DNA of 64,000 nt, taken from Agapanthus africanus. Taxonomy: Eukaryota; Streptophyta; Magnoliopsida; Asparagales; Amaryllidaceae. The DNA lies in NCBI GenBank assembly GCA_030015575.1, contig CM057340.1, forward strand, positions 752,315,632 to 752,379,631, given 5' to 3'. Shown in pieces: positions 20,812 through 32,560 of the stretch (position 1 is its first letter; each line of letters opens with the position of its first letter). The translations under genes and the position numbers were made by a program. Under the pieces are notes generated by a model. The model was given only the letters and a program-made list of their open reading frames with translations. It did no database searches and was not told the DNA's origin.

Positions 20812-22222
20812 ATTTTCGGTCGTCTCGAGCGAACTGTTTTATTAAAAAGAGAAGGAGAAAATAAAGAAAAAGAAAAACTAACTAGTACACTTTCGTAGGC
20901 AACACGATTGCACTGAGCACGTGCAACAAGCCTTTAAACCTCTAGGTGTCCCTAGTAGGAGGAGTGTTGTTTCCTGAGGGTTTTCAGCGGATTGCACCCA
21001 CAAAATCCAATAATAAAAGGAAGACCGTGAAATTTACATATAAAGATAAGAATTGTAAAAGAAAGACTTTGAAAATTAGAGTTTCCAACTATGCTAGCTT
21101 TTCGGTTGTCATGAGCCCTATCTTAATAGTTATAAAAAAATGTTAGAAATCACATCATCCCTCAATAAAACACGTCTTTATTCTTCATTCCTATCTTTCT
21201 TCCAAACATCGATTATATAACCCTACGTGTGTGTAATAGACATCCCTACAGCCGGAGAATTCAATTCAAGCTATCATACTCTTGTCTATCTGCCTTAGTA
21301 CTTTTTAATTAATGAATATTTAGATGAATTTGCTCACACACTTTCATGCGACCGTTAATACTTCTTGAGGTAATAACCAACCGATTACTCATGTGCTTGC
21401 TTATTAGGTGTATTTTCCTCGTCTTGCACCACCTAAGGCTTAGCAGTGACTCCCAGACCAGTTGGTGTAAGGCACTAGGTGATGAAGCACCCTCGCTATA
21501 TTTTTTTATTGTCGCCTTGGCGATAACAAACCAGTGTTCATTTTTCTCACCATTTTATATTTTCTTCATTTTTTATTTCCTTCATACTTTGGCTTTTAGA
21601 CAAGAGCATTTCAAGGTATCCTCTACTATCTCGAGTTTCAAGACGTGTGTAAGTGCGTATAGTAGGGTATCAACGTTCAAATGTTTGGCTTTCAGAATAG
21701 GAACTATTTTTCAGACTTATTTTTATCCTCAGATTAGTGATTTCCTTCATCTTACAAACCCTTGGGACAACGGCTCATGATTACTTATTACTAGTTCGTT
21801 TAAGAAAACTTTTAATTTTCTTGGTTTTCTTAATTTTTTCCAATCTTTTGGATGTAATTTTTCACTATCTAATCTTTTATTATCTTATTTATGTACAAAA
21901 TTAAATATTTTTTTTTGAAATTTTTGAAATTTTTATAGGTTTTAAATGTTTTGTGCTTATGCAAAGTGATATTCAATTGAGCGAAAAATAAGCACAAACC
22001 TCCCCCAAACTTGTTTTCAACAGTGTCCTCACTGTTGCCATCCGCTATATCTCGAAAACCTGTAAGCTTGGGAGGAAATTTATTAACGGGGGCAATAAAT
22101 ATGATCGTGAAAATCCTCCCCCAAACTTATTTGTTGTCTCATCATTCTGTGTAAAAAATTTCTTTTCAGGAGCTAGATTACACCCCCCAAACTTGAGTTA
22201 AAACATGTTAAGCTTTGAAAAA
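20812..22222 (-). other. 3' noncoding region of Athila D
   Basis: About 1.4 kb between the end of the protease ORF and the polypurine tract, A/T-rich, with three extra polypurine-like motifs near its upstream end. No RT, integrase or env-like frame is visible. A 144-codon plus-strand ORF (21346-21780) has no recognisable features. Confidence 0.75.
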
Positions 22223-25163
22223 TCACAAGAGGGGGTAAAAAATCATTGGTCGATGCCAAGCTTTGCAAAGACCGAAGGTTAACACCAACCATTCGAAAAT
22301 TTTATCAATGTAGTGCTTAGGTTGGTGAAAGAACAAGTTGAATAGAGCCAAGAAAAAGTGAGGAAAAGATAAGTGGTGGGATAGAATGTGTTTGCGTCTC
22401 ATTTTGGAGAGACGACTCAGTGTATGTGATGGATTACTCGCATTCTTTTTACAATCCAGAAGAAGGGGTGGAGGTTCAATTTCATTGTTTGGGAGATGAT
22501 TCATCTCAACACCCGTGTCATTCAAAAATGCGAGTTCTTCAGCGAAGATTTCCTCAAAAGTCTCATCAATACCCCGAAGAATAATGTCATCACAAAGCGC
22601 AGGGTGATCTTCAGACTCCAAAAACAGTTCATAATCAGTGTTAGTTGTTGACCCGGATAACTCGGTGGAAGAGTCCGTATGTGTATGATACATAGTTGGG
22701 TCACACAACAACATATGAAAAGAGTCAAGATCAGTATCATGAGGATCGTCAAATTCGTTGCTGTCGACATCCATTAATTCGACAGAACAGACCTGAGCAG
22801 TAGGTTTGGAGGGTACACTTCCCAACTTGTAAATGTTTAGCTCAATTGAGCTATTCCCGAAAGATAGGGTCTTAGAGCCATTACGACAGTTGATGATAGC
22901 GTTGGAAGTAGCCAAAAAGGGATGACCTAGGATCACCGGAATTTGATTCCGTGGGTTCGCTATAGGCTGTGTATCAATTACAATAAAGTTCACTGGGAAT
23001 ATAAATTCCCCGATTTTTATTAACACATCCTCCAGTTCACCCCTAGGTTTGGTGATTGATCGGTCAGCCATCTGGAGAGTGCAAGGAGCTGGTTTCAACT
23101 CTCCGATCTCTAACTGCTCATATACTGAGAAATGAAGCAGGTTAACACTTGCGCCAAGGTCAAGTAGAGCACGGTTAATGTGTTTTCCCCCAATAGAAAT
23201 GGAAATAGTAGGATAGCCAGGATCCTTACGTTTCCTCGGTAATTGTTGGGGAAAGGTTGTGTCTACTGTCTTTGCCATGAATATCTTCTTGGGCACTTGA
23301 GTCTTCCTCTTTCTAGTGCACAAGTCTTTAAGAACTTTCGCATAAGCGGGAACTTGTTGTATTGCATCTAGAAGAGGGATGTTGATGTTAACCTGTTTAA
23401 AGATTTCCGTGATCTTCTCCATTTGTGGACTCAGTGTGTTTCCCCTTAACCGATTTGGATAAGGAGCTTGAGCAATAAGATCGGGGTCCAACACTGGAGA
23501 AGATCGTGTGGGTGGAAACGATCTAAGAATAGGAGTGGGGATCGTTTTCGGTGTGGGCTGAGGTGTCGAGCCTTGGGGAAAACGGAGAATAGGCTCGAAA
23601 GAAGGTGGTGGGGTAGAAGAACTGGGGTTAGAATTAGAAGCAGAAGTGGAAGGAAAGGTCTCAGCCGGGGTATCATCGATAGATTTTTCAGTATCATCAA
23701 TCTCTTCCCTAACGTGATTGTCAAGCACTCTTCCAGATCTCAACGTGGTGATATCGTTCACATGATGTGAATAGCCAGGATTGGGTAAAGGTTGAGCTGG
23801 AAGTTTCCCTTTCTCTCTTGCACTCATTTCGGCTTTTAATTGTGCAATTTGAGCTTCCATCGACTTAATATTCTCGCTTTGGGACGCAGAGTTTTTCTCG
23901 ATTTTATCGACGGAAGACTGAAGATTTGCCGTAACTTGCATGAAATTTTTCAAAAGCAAATTCACAGTTTGAGCGAGTGAAGAGGATTCATCAGTACCGG
24001 TCAACTGCAAAGAACTAGACGGTGCAGGTGTGTTGACCGGATTTTGGAAGTTTTGTGCTTGGAAGGGGTGCTGACTCAATTGAAGTGGTTGCTGTTGTGG
24101 TAGAAGAGCCCTTTGGAAATTGTTTTGGTTTGGAACCGTGTTTTGAGTTTGTGATTGGTTCCAAGCAAAGTTAGGGTGATTCCTCCAACCCTGATTATAA
24201 ATGGAAGAAAATGGATCGTTTCTAGGTCTTTGAAAAGCAGCATTGGTATGCTCATGATCTTGAAACGGAGAATTCAATGAACATTCTTCCGTCAAATGAG
24301 AAGGATCAGAACAGCATCCACATACAGTTTTGGGGAGTGACATTTGATTTAGGACGGCGGTTAAAATTTTATTTTCCATAGTCTCGAGTTTCTTTTGCAT
24401 AGCTGACATTTCAGGTCTAACTCCTATGGAAACATCAGATTGGTTATTGCCATCCCTAGACGATTGACTCACACCCTCCCACTGTAAATATTTTTCAGCG
24501 AAATCTTCTAAGAATTTCCAGGCTTCCCCATCATCTTTAGTCATGAAGGTGCCTTGACACATGGATTCAAGGGTCTGTTTTGTGGTAGGATTAATGCCCT
24601 AATATATGATTCTGCACAGATCCCATCTAGGGATTCCGTGATGTGGACATTGAACTAACAGATCCTTGAAGCGTTCAAGACATTTTGAAAATGGTTCATT
24701 TGGAAGCTGGGTAAATTGATTTCTACGGACTCGAGCTGTTTTATGATTCGGGTAGAATTTCTTTAGGAATGCTTTTACGAATTCTTCCCAGTTTGAAATA
24801 GAATGTGCGGTAGTGTTATACAGCCACTTCTCGGCTATATCGCACAAAGCGAATGGGAGAAGACGAAGACGCATAGCATCCACAGAAAGCTGTGATGTAC
24901 CCATCATTGCGCATACATTTTCAAATTTGGTAATAAAGACACGCGTCTTCATACTCGAGACCGTGATATTTGGGTAGATGGTTGATGTATTGGGGTTTAA
25001 TCTCAAAATTGTCCCCGTTGGCTGGTGGAATGGTAAGACAGGTCGAAAAAGGACGTCGCATAGGATAACATCTCTCTTGGAGAGAGATGCGGGGTGGATT
25101 CTGCGCACCTGCGGATGATGGTAGAGTAGTGGTAAAGAAGTTCGATGGAGAAGCGTCTATCAA
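22223..25163 (-). pseudogene. Athila gag-protease with one frameshift and one stop
   Basis: The N-terminal gag segment (25163 to about 24940, FEIKPQYIN and LPKYHGLE) is typical of Athila. A frameshift near 24935 leads to FENVCAM and the gag core (EKWLYN, SWEEFVKAFLKKFYP). An in-frame TAG at 24599-24601 follows, then 779 uninterrupted codons (24562-22223). These hold a CGCCSDPSHLTEEC zinc knuckle (about 24315-24275), a Gln/Asn/Pro-rich linker, a coiled-coil-like segment, and an aspartic protease (ALLDLGASVNLL, later VILGHPFLATSNAII). The protease motif has Leu where Asp-Ser/Thr-Gly proteases usually have Ser or Thr. The C-terminal 150 residues are acidic, then aromatic, and end without entering RT. 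Gag and protease are nearly readable; pol is missing. Confidence 0.9.
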
Positions 25164-26210
25164 AGTGGGTGTGGTGGTGGGTAAAGAAGAAGTAAATGTA
25201 GAAATACCGACTTCGGAGTCGATAGGGGGAACGCGGACTAAACGGGCACTAGAATCCCGTGTCCAGCCTATCTTGCACTAAAGGGTTTAGTACAAGTGGC
25301 AGCGTTAAGATAATTAGGGGAAAGATGAAGTGGTGTTTGTTTTGAAAAAGATACGGATTTTTGAAAAAATGATGCAAATCACAACAAATGCACAAGCACA
25401 ACCCTAAGTCTAAGTCTCTAGACCGCTCCTAACTGCCAGAAGACAAATCGCAGGATCAATTCTCTACTGTCTCTTTGTCCCTCCTGTGGCCAGGTAAGTG
25501 GGAGGTTCTCCACTACGTAAGTAGTGGGCCTAATTAAGTAACCACTTGCCTTAGACACACTTTCCTTAGACACCATAAAAGAAACGCGGATAAGCAATAG
25601 ATTACCCACGACCTTCTTCTGTCCTAATTGAGCGCGACGGTCCTTAGAGTCATGTCTAGATATTTTTTAATTAATGAGGGTAATGCGGATGCTGTTTTGT
25701 GATTTTCGGGGCTTAGGAAGGGTAATGAACTCCCCACCTAATCCGAATTTGGTTTTTGCCCCTTAATTTCCGTATTAAAAATGCAAACAACCAAGATCAA
25801 ACACGCACAATTTTTTTATTTTTGAGGCGCTGCGAATATTTGCAAAGAAACTTGCAGAAATTTATTATTGGAGCAGATGAGGGAGGAGATAAGAAAGTCA
25901 GAGAGGACCTAAGAAAATTTAGTACAGTGAACCCCTACTCTCGCCGTGGAACCGCCGCAATGAGCCTCCTAAACCGCGGATCCGCGGTCTGATATCAAGA
26001 TCTCTGCACAGAAATTATTACAGCAACTCCTGTTCACTCCCTGAGCTCTCTGGAATATTCAGAAATTTTTTTTCACTTGCTCCACCGATTCCAGATTTCC
26101 TCGCAACAAATCACAAAGAATCGTTTAGTGTTTGCGCGAATTTTGATCTAAAAATTCTGATGGAATATAATTTTCAACTCAAATTTCAAAAACGAACAAA
26201 TTAGCACACG
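25164..26210 (-). other. Leader of Athila D
   Basis: About 1 kb between primer site and gag. It includes the GC palindrome CCGCGGATCCGCGG (25975-25988). Only short ORFs on either strand; nothing recognisable. Confidence 0.7.
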
Positions 26211-26229
26211 ATCCCCGGCAACGACGCCA
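26211..26229 (-). other. Primer binding site of Athila D (tRNA-Asp type)
   Basis: Minus strand TGGCGTCGTTGCCGGGGAT begins 2 nt after the 5' LTR. It matches the tRNA-Asp complement known for Athila except for one C-to-T change. Confidence 0.88.
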
Positions 26230-26231
26230 TT

Positions 26232-28096
26232 TGATTAAATGAACTCTCGGTGTGTAGGTTTAGAAAATGTATAGAAATCACAACCAAAGAAATTTTTGTC
26301 CGCAATCAATAACGGTTTCGTATGTAGCGCGTTAGCGTGTGCGGATTGTCCACAGGGAAAGTGAGATTTGCTTGTAATTGAATTAGATGAGTCGAAAATT
26401 AAAGAGAAAAGAAAAGACAATTCGATTCAAGATTTAAAAGTGAATTTCAAGAATTATCTAGATCCAAATCTAATAACAAGAAAACATTAAAAATCAAGAA
26501 TCAAGAATTGATGATATCCAATCAAATTAGGTTTCAAGAATCGAAGTGAGGCACGTAGGAATCGATCGAATCTATAGACGTGATGAAAACTAGCAATTAT
26601 GTTTTCTTATCCATTAATGATTTGATACTAGATCGATGACGATTAATTAAGGTTTAAGGATCTTTCAAAGAAACTAGGGTTTCTTCATCTCATCCTTTGT
26701 CCTTTCGATGAATCTCATTCAAAAAACTAGCTTCTAGTAAATTGAATCACTAATCGTCGATCTCTAATTACGAGCGAAAATATTCAAGAAAGCATTTCGC
26801 TCGAACTAGGTTGTCGATGATTCAATTTACAAAAGTTTACAAAACTTATAGGAATTAAGAATCGTTTTAAGATTTGTAACATTATCATCTATTGATTCTC
26901 TCGACTCCTCCACGAGCGGAGTTTTTACTCAAGTATCATATCAAAGAACACAATCAAGAATCGAGATCTAATCATAATGCTCAAATATAAAAGTAAGTAA
27001 GATAAAGAAATTTCACCTTTTATTTATCAACAATTTTGTTACAATTCTCTCAAGATCTACAATGAGGAAAGAACTCGATCGTCGATTTAGCTTCGCACGT
27101 CTCCTTGAGTCACGGATCGTCTCGAGGATCACCTGCTCCGTTGAAGTCCGGCGTCGCTTCTAAAAGGTTGAAGGCTTCTTGCTTGATTTGTACTCAAAGA
27201 TCTTGAATTTTGGCTTTGGTGATTGGATTAGGGTTAGGGTTTGAATGCACAAGTTGTGTCACTCAACTTGTGGGTGGAAATTGATGGAAAGATCAACAAC
27301 CTTAGAATAGAAGCTTTAGGGTCCCTTTTATAGCCTTGATTAGGATTAGCTTCCTTTAGAAACTAGGTTTTGTTTAGCTTCTCTTGTAAGCTTGGTAGTT
27401 AGGTAGAAGGTTTTAGAGTTAGTTAGTTAGGGCTAGGTTCCTTCATAAGCTTGGAGGTTAGGGAGAACCTTCTAGGCTTAGGTAGTTATGTAGCTTACTT
27501 TGGAAGCTTGGAAGTGTTTGGCTTGAACAAAATGCTTTGCTGTTTGGACAGAAGCTTCTAGAGATCTCCGGAATTTGGAATAGCTTGAAGAGGTGTGGGC
27601 CCTGAAAGAAGAAGTCTGAAGCGGAGCTGTGCTGATGACGTGGCAAGGTGGCCGCAGATCCGCCGCGGGAATGCCCTTCTGGCCGCGGATCCGCGGCCCT
27701 TTGATGGTTTTAATGCAATGAATTTTCAGAGTACATTTAGGCCGACTTTGTGGCATTTTTCTGATGTGTGTAATCTCATATCTCTCTCTATATCACTACC
27801 AGATCACATATCTTGGACTTGGCGTATTTTTATCAGCACTTTTGACAGATTCGGCTCTTTTACCTGGAATTTCCTGCACAGATTCTCGAGACAAGTGTTG
27901 CGCTATACAAAGATGATGCATGCAATGATAAACACTCAATTTCCCTCAGAAATGTCGGTTATAATACATAACACATGTTATTTGGTATTTTACAGATGTT
28001 TTGCTAATATGTGCTTTATTCATACCGAACACTTATAAATGAGTGCAAATAGTAGGGAAATTGATGTGTTAAAAATACAATATTTTCGACTGATCA
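26232..28096 (-). repeat. 5' LTR of Athila D
   Basis: On the minus strand it starts TGATCAGTCG and ends TTTAATCA next to the primer site. The TATA box is at 27323-27334 on the minus strand. It is the partner of 18933-20796. Confidence 0.95.
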
Positions 28097-28101
28097 CCGG
28101 T

Positions 28102-30660
28102 CACCCTCGAAGAGTTCCTCAAGAATATTCTTGGGAATGAAGATAGTGACAACGATGAGAAAAATAACTCACAGAAGAAACCGAAGACTATGTAGCAAGT
28201 TGTCACATGGTGAGAATATTCAGCTGCGTAACCGCACACTGCCTGAAAAGAACCTCGGACCTACAAAAAAGGTTCGAGCAAAAAAGACAAAGGGAAAGAG
28301 AAATTATCTGAGGAAATTGCTCTCGACGATGGAGTTGTCAAAGAGCTTGCAGTCAGGGACCCGCCTAGGAAAAAAAGTGTATTACAATATCCTGGCACAC
28401 TTGAGGAAAATACCATCACAACTGAGCATATTAGATGCTCTCCTCCTGTCCAACGAGGCACGAGATTCGCTGATCAAGGCATTACAAGAACCCGATCAAT
28501 TTCAAGCTTTCTTCACAGAAGAGAAGATGAAGGATGAGCTGGCAGAAGTTCACACAGCTGACATTACATTCAGCGATGAAGTCCTCCTCCTCGGTACGTG
28601 CAAACATAATCGCCCGTTATACGTCATCGGGTACTGCCACGACATCAAGATAGGGAAAATCCTTGTCGATAACGGATTCTCCATCAACCTTCTCAATGTG
28701 AGGGTGCTGAAGGAAATTTGCATGAATGTTCAGCACTTGGCCCGAGACAAAATTACTATCTCTAGGTTCGACTCATAGTCTTCACGGACACTTGGGTCCG
28801 TAATTCTGACGTTACGCTTCCGGCTGCTCATCACTGACATCAAATTTCACGTCATTGATGCCAAGACTTGCTATGATGCTTTGCTCGGCAGGCCTTGGTT
28901 ACACGAGTACAACGTCATCCCTTCTATACAACATCAGTGTATGAAGTATTTCAAGGACGGTTTGGAGTACACTGTCACGGGAGAGCTAAACCCGTTCTCC
29001 GTAAACGATGTCCAAAAGTATGAAGACGCAAAGTACTTCCTACCAGACTTCAAAGATACGGAGATGTGTCATAAGCCGGAGGATAAACAGAAGTCCGTCG
29101 CCACTATCCCAATCTTTGGGAGCGATTCCGAGGAAGATGAAGAAATAGTCTACTCGGGCAACACCAAAAAGAAAACAACAGGCCTGGACCATCTACTCCT
29201 ATTTTGGTTTTTGGCAGTGACTCTGAGGACGAGACCAACGCAGTGTTCTTTATCCGCCCGTTAGTGCAAACCCTCACCGGAGCCGATCAGAGTCTACAAA
29301 TCATAATGGCTCCGCATCGGCATTATACGAACTTGATGCTCTCGATACATACAGCGTCCAAGAACTACAGACTTTCTACGTCCCTCCCAGACGAAGAAGT
29401 GAAAAGGCGATTCTCTTCTACCAATCTACAGAGACCAGAGTAGAGAAAGAAGTCTGGTACGGTGCCGATTTTGCACTCGACAGGCTTCAACCAATCAGTC
29501 TGCCAGGATACTACACGGAGGGATTGAAAAGGCTGTTAAGATGCCAATATGTACCCCTCGAACAAACTGTTCGACAAGCCCAATTCTACAAAAAGATTTG
29601 GAATATCCCTAGAACCCAGCGAAAGATGCACAACGGGAAGATGGAGACTACCGGGCTCGAATACTCGGTCCAAGAAACATGAGCGATTCCACAATTGCCG
29701 TGTAGTAAATAGTTCAAGGGAAGTGAAAGACGCTCTTCCAAATAACCAAGACGTCAAACTAGAGTGGGATCCCATTCTAAAAACGTTGAGTCCATCGCTT
29801 GAAGAACAAATTGACAAGTTAATAAAAGAAGCTTGTCAAACGAGCCGGGACAACCACAGCCGTGAAATGACCATTTATGAAAAGGCCAGGATGCAGCGCC
29901 TCAATCAGCAATCTGTGAAGAAGGAAAACTATAATGCTCTTTGTCCCCAGCCCGTGGTACGTCCTCACGAAAAGGGAAAATCCCAAAATGATGGAAAAAA
30001 TAGGGCAAAGAACGCAGACAACGTTCGAAAACAACGAAGCGGATCTAAGAAGCCATGCAATCGAGGAAAAGTTGATTGGAACTCGTCCTTTATAAAGAAA
30101 ATGGGTCGGGAATACTCTTTCCCTCAAGACAAGACAAGGAAAATATTTAACCTTGTCATGAAGCACCAAATGATGACATTACCGGAGTCTCGGCACCCCG
30201 AACAAATAAACGAGGTCCATCATCCGGATTATTGCTCCTACCACCGAGCAATAGGTCATCCTCTCGAAGACTGCTTCACCTTTAAAGATTGGGTAAAAGA
30301 CCAGTATCAACAAGGCAGGTTCACTTTATCCGACAGCTGGAGGGTAACCCCGCCGCAAAAGCATGAGCCAAAGATGACCTAACCATGAGGATAGGACCAG
30401 TTCAACAGCAAAAATGGAAGCGAACTCGTACTTGCCATATGATAACACTCTCAAAGGAGAGAGGGCACGAGACTATGGATGACCTCTACCGGTGCTTCGC
30501 AAATGAAGACGAGGATGAGGCGATCTCCGAATTTCCACCGGCACCAAAGGAGCTGGAAGATAGAATACACACCACGACGGACGGTCTAAGAAAAATTGAC
30601 TTAGGGGTGGAAAATGATCCGAGGCCAACGTTCGTTAGTGAGCTACTATCTGAAAATAGG
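28102..30660 (+). pseudogene. Tat element B: rest of gag, protease and the protease-RT linker
   Basis: Continues gag after Athila D (TLEEFLKN), with a frameshift near 28190. A deletion near 28208 removes about 600 bp that E retains, including its middle zinc knuckle. The protease follows: YCHDIKIGKILVDNG then FSINLL (E has SSVNLL), so a conserved Ser of the active-site region is Phe here. TAG at 28776-28778 interrupts, then DAKTCYDALLGRPWLHEYN marks the protease C-terminus. The linker has repeated FGSDSE acidic motifs and a late zinc knuckle, YCSYHRAIGHPLEDC (about 30225-30270). At least three frameshifts follow. None of it is translatable as one protein. Confidence 0.85.
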
Positions 30661-32136
30661 CAGTCACGTTAAAAAATGTGCTCATGCAATATAAAGACTG
30701 CTTCGCGTGGAACTATTCCGAGATGCCGAGTCTAGATCCAAAAGTAGTGGTACATAAACTGGTCATATCGCCGGACATCAAGCCAGTCAAACAGGCGCCG
30801 AGAAGGATGCGACTCGAACTTGAGATGAGTATCAATGCTGAAGTCAAGAAACTAATCGACTCTGGCTTTATCCAAGAAGTTCAATATCCCGACTGGATCG
30901 CTAACATCATTCCGGTGATGAAGAAAAATGGGACGGTGCGCATCTGCGTGGACTTTCGGGACCTCAACAAAGCTTGCCCGAAGGATGATTTCCCAGTACC
31001 TGTTACCGAGCTGATGATCGATAACACGTCTACCCATGTGGTCTTCTTCTTCATGGATGGATCTTCAGGATACAATAAAATAAAAATGCATCCTGAAGAC
31101 CAAAAACATACTGCCTTCCGGACTCCGCTGGGCATATTCTGCTATAAAGTGATGCCCTTCGGCTTGAAGAACGACGACGCTACTTACCAGAGGGCCATGA
31201 CAAAGATCTTCGATGACCCCATCCATGAGATAGTCGAATGCTACATCGACGACCTTGTGGTAAAGAGCAGATCTCACGAGGAACATTGGGAACACCTAAA
31301 AATAGTGTTCCAATGTTTTCGGAAAGTATAATATGAAGATGAACCCTCTAAAATGCGCATTTGGTGTCTCCTCATGCAAATTCCTAGGTTTCATCATACA
31401 GCACCAGGGTATCGAAATCAATCCCTCAAATATCAAGGTGATTATGGAAATGCCCATGCCAAGAACCCTCAAACAACTGCGGTCTTTTCAAGGAAAGCTC
31501 GCTTATATCCGGTGGTTCATATCCAACCTCTCCGGAAAATGCCATCCCTACAGTCATTTAACGAAGAAGGGAACCCTATTCATTTGGAATCAAAAGTGCC
31601 AAAATGTACTAGACGAAATCAAGCAACACCTGTAAAATCCGCCGGTATTGACCGCTCTGGTTAAGGGAAAACCCCTTATCTTATATACGACAGCCCTTAA
31701 AGGTTATCTAGGCACGCTATGGGCATAAGAGAACGATCAGGGAAATGAGAGAGCTCTGTACTATTTGAGTCAAGTTCTCCAGGGTGCAGAAAACAACTAC
31801 TCTCCCATCGAAAAGCATTGCCTGGCATTAATCTTCGCGATAACGAAGCTCAGAAATTATGCCTTGACACATGAGGTTCATCTTATATCAAAGGTGGATC
31901 CTCTCAAATATCTGATCTCAAGGGCTATACTAACAGGAAGGCTTGCCAAATGGGCCTTCCTCCTGATGGAGTTCTCAGTGACGTATCGACCCCTTAAAGC
32001 AGTAAAAGGCCAAGCCATAACCGACTTTCTCGCGGAGCATCCGATACCAGCCGACTCCCCCTTAAATTGTGAGTTGCCGGATGAACATGCGTTCGATACA
32101 ATCGAAAAAAAGAAAGAAGAAAATGATTCCCAATAG
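30661..32136 (+). pseudogene. Tat element B reverse transcriptase and RNase H
   Basis: RT copies genomic RNA into DNA. Visible motifs are MLMQYKDCFAWNYSEMP at the start, VPVMKKNGTVRICVDFRDLN (about 30910-30969), FMDGSSGYNKI, MPFGLKNDDATYQRAM, and the catalytic YIDDLVVKS (about 31240). The classical RNase H follows (TTALKGYLGTLWA, NYSPIEKHCLAL, HLISKVDPLKYL). Damage: frameshift and stop at 31327-31331, TAA 31633-31635, TAA near 31726 and TAG 32134-32136. The catalytic Asp pair of RT is kept. Confidence 0.92.
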
Positions 32137-32560
32137 GAACTCTACTTCGATGGGTTATCTTTCATGAAAAGGCGAAAGCAAAACGCCCCCATAATCAAAA
32201 CTGGGGTGGGCCTTATCTTCGTGACTCCTCAAGGAGGGATATTGCGTTACGCCCTTTCCTTAACGGAGCCAAGGACTAACGACGAAGCAGAATATGAAGC
32301 ATTGATAGCAGGTCTCGAGATCGCTATCGACATGGGAATCAAAAACCTCCTCATATATGGAGACTCCCAACTGATCGTTAGCCAAGTAAATGACGACTAT
32401 CAGACGTGCAAGACAGAGCTGATAAAGTATGGCGAAAGAGTGCAGCAACTGCTGACACAAATCCCTTCCTACATCCTGGAGAGTAGACCGCATGCAGAAA
32501 ATAGCAAAGCGGACGTGTTAGCCAAATTGGTTAAGAAACTGTCTGATAACGATCTCGATG
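32137..32560 (+). pseudogene. Second RNase H (archaeal-like) of Tat element B
   Basis: After a stop at 32134-32136 the frame continues with ELYFDG, NDEAEYEALIAGLEIA, IYGDSQLIVSQVN and NSKADVLAKL. These supply the D, E, D and D expected of an RNase HI fold. A second, archaeal-like RNase H between the ordinary one and integrase is a hallmark of the Tat lineage. The domain itself has no internal stop. The start ELYFDG lies between 32137 and the first downstream ATG at 32164. Confidence 0.85.

Larger units (their letters stand above)
18933..28096 (-). mobile_element. Athila element D, complete ends, gag-protease only
   Basis: A 9164-bp element flanked by perfect CCGGT duplications (18928-18932 and 28097-28101). 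Excising it together with one CCGGT copy restores the B gag frame across the site (ACA-CCG-GTC-ACC). It has two LTRs of about 1865 bp, a tRNA-Asp-type primer site, gag and protease, and a polypurine tract. RT, RNase H, integrase and any env-like ORF are absent from the 5.4-kb interior. It must have moved with enzymes supplied in trans, or been deleted after insertion. Confidence 0.95.

Noticed and set aside
21346-21780. 144-codon plus ORF in the Athila 3' region
   Set aside because: Hydrophobic low-complexity product, no promoter or homologous features, antisense to the element without support.
25087-25281. Plus-strand ORF over Athila gag
   Set aside because: Shadow of the minus-strand gag N-terminus.
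15953-26229. tRNA genes at tRNA-like sequences
   Set aside because: These are primer binding sites, complementary only to tRNA 3' ends; no cloverleaf is present.
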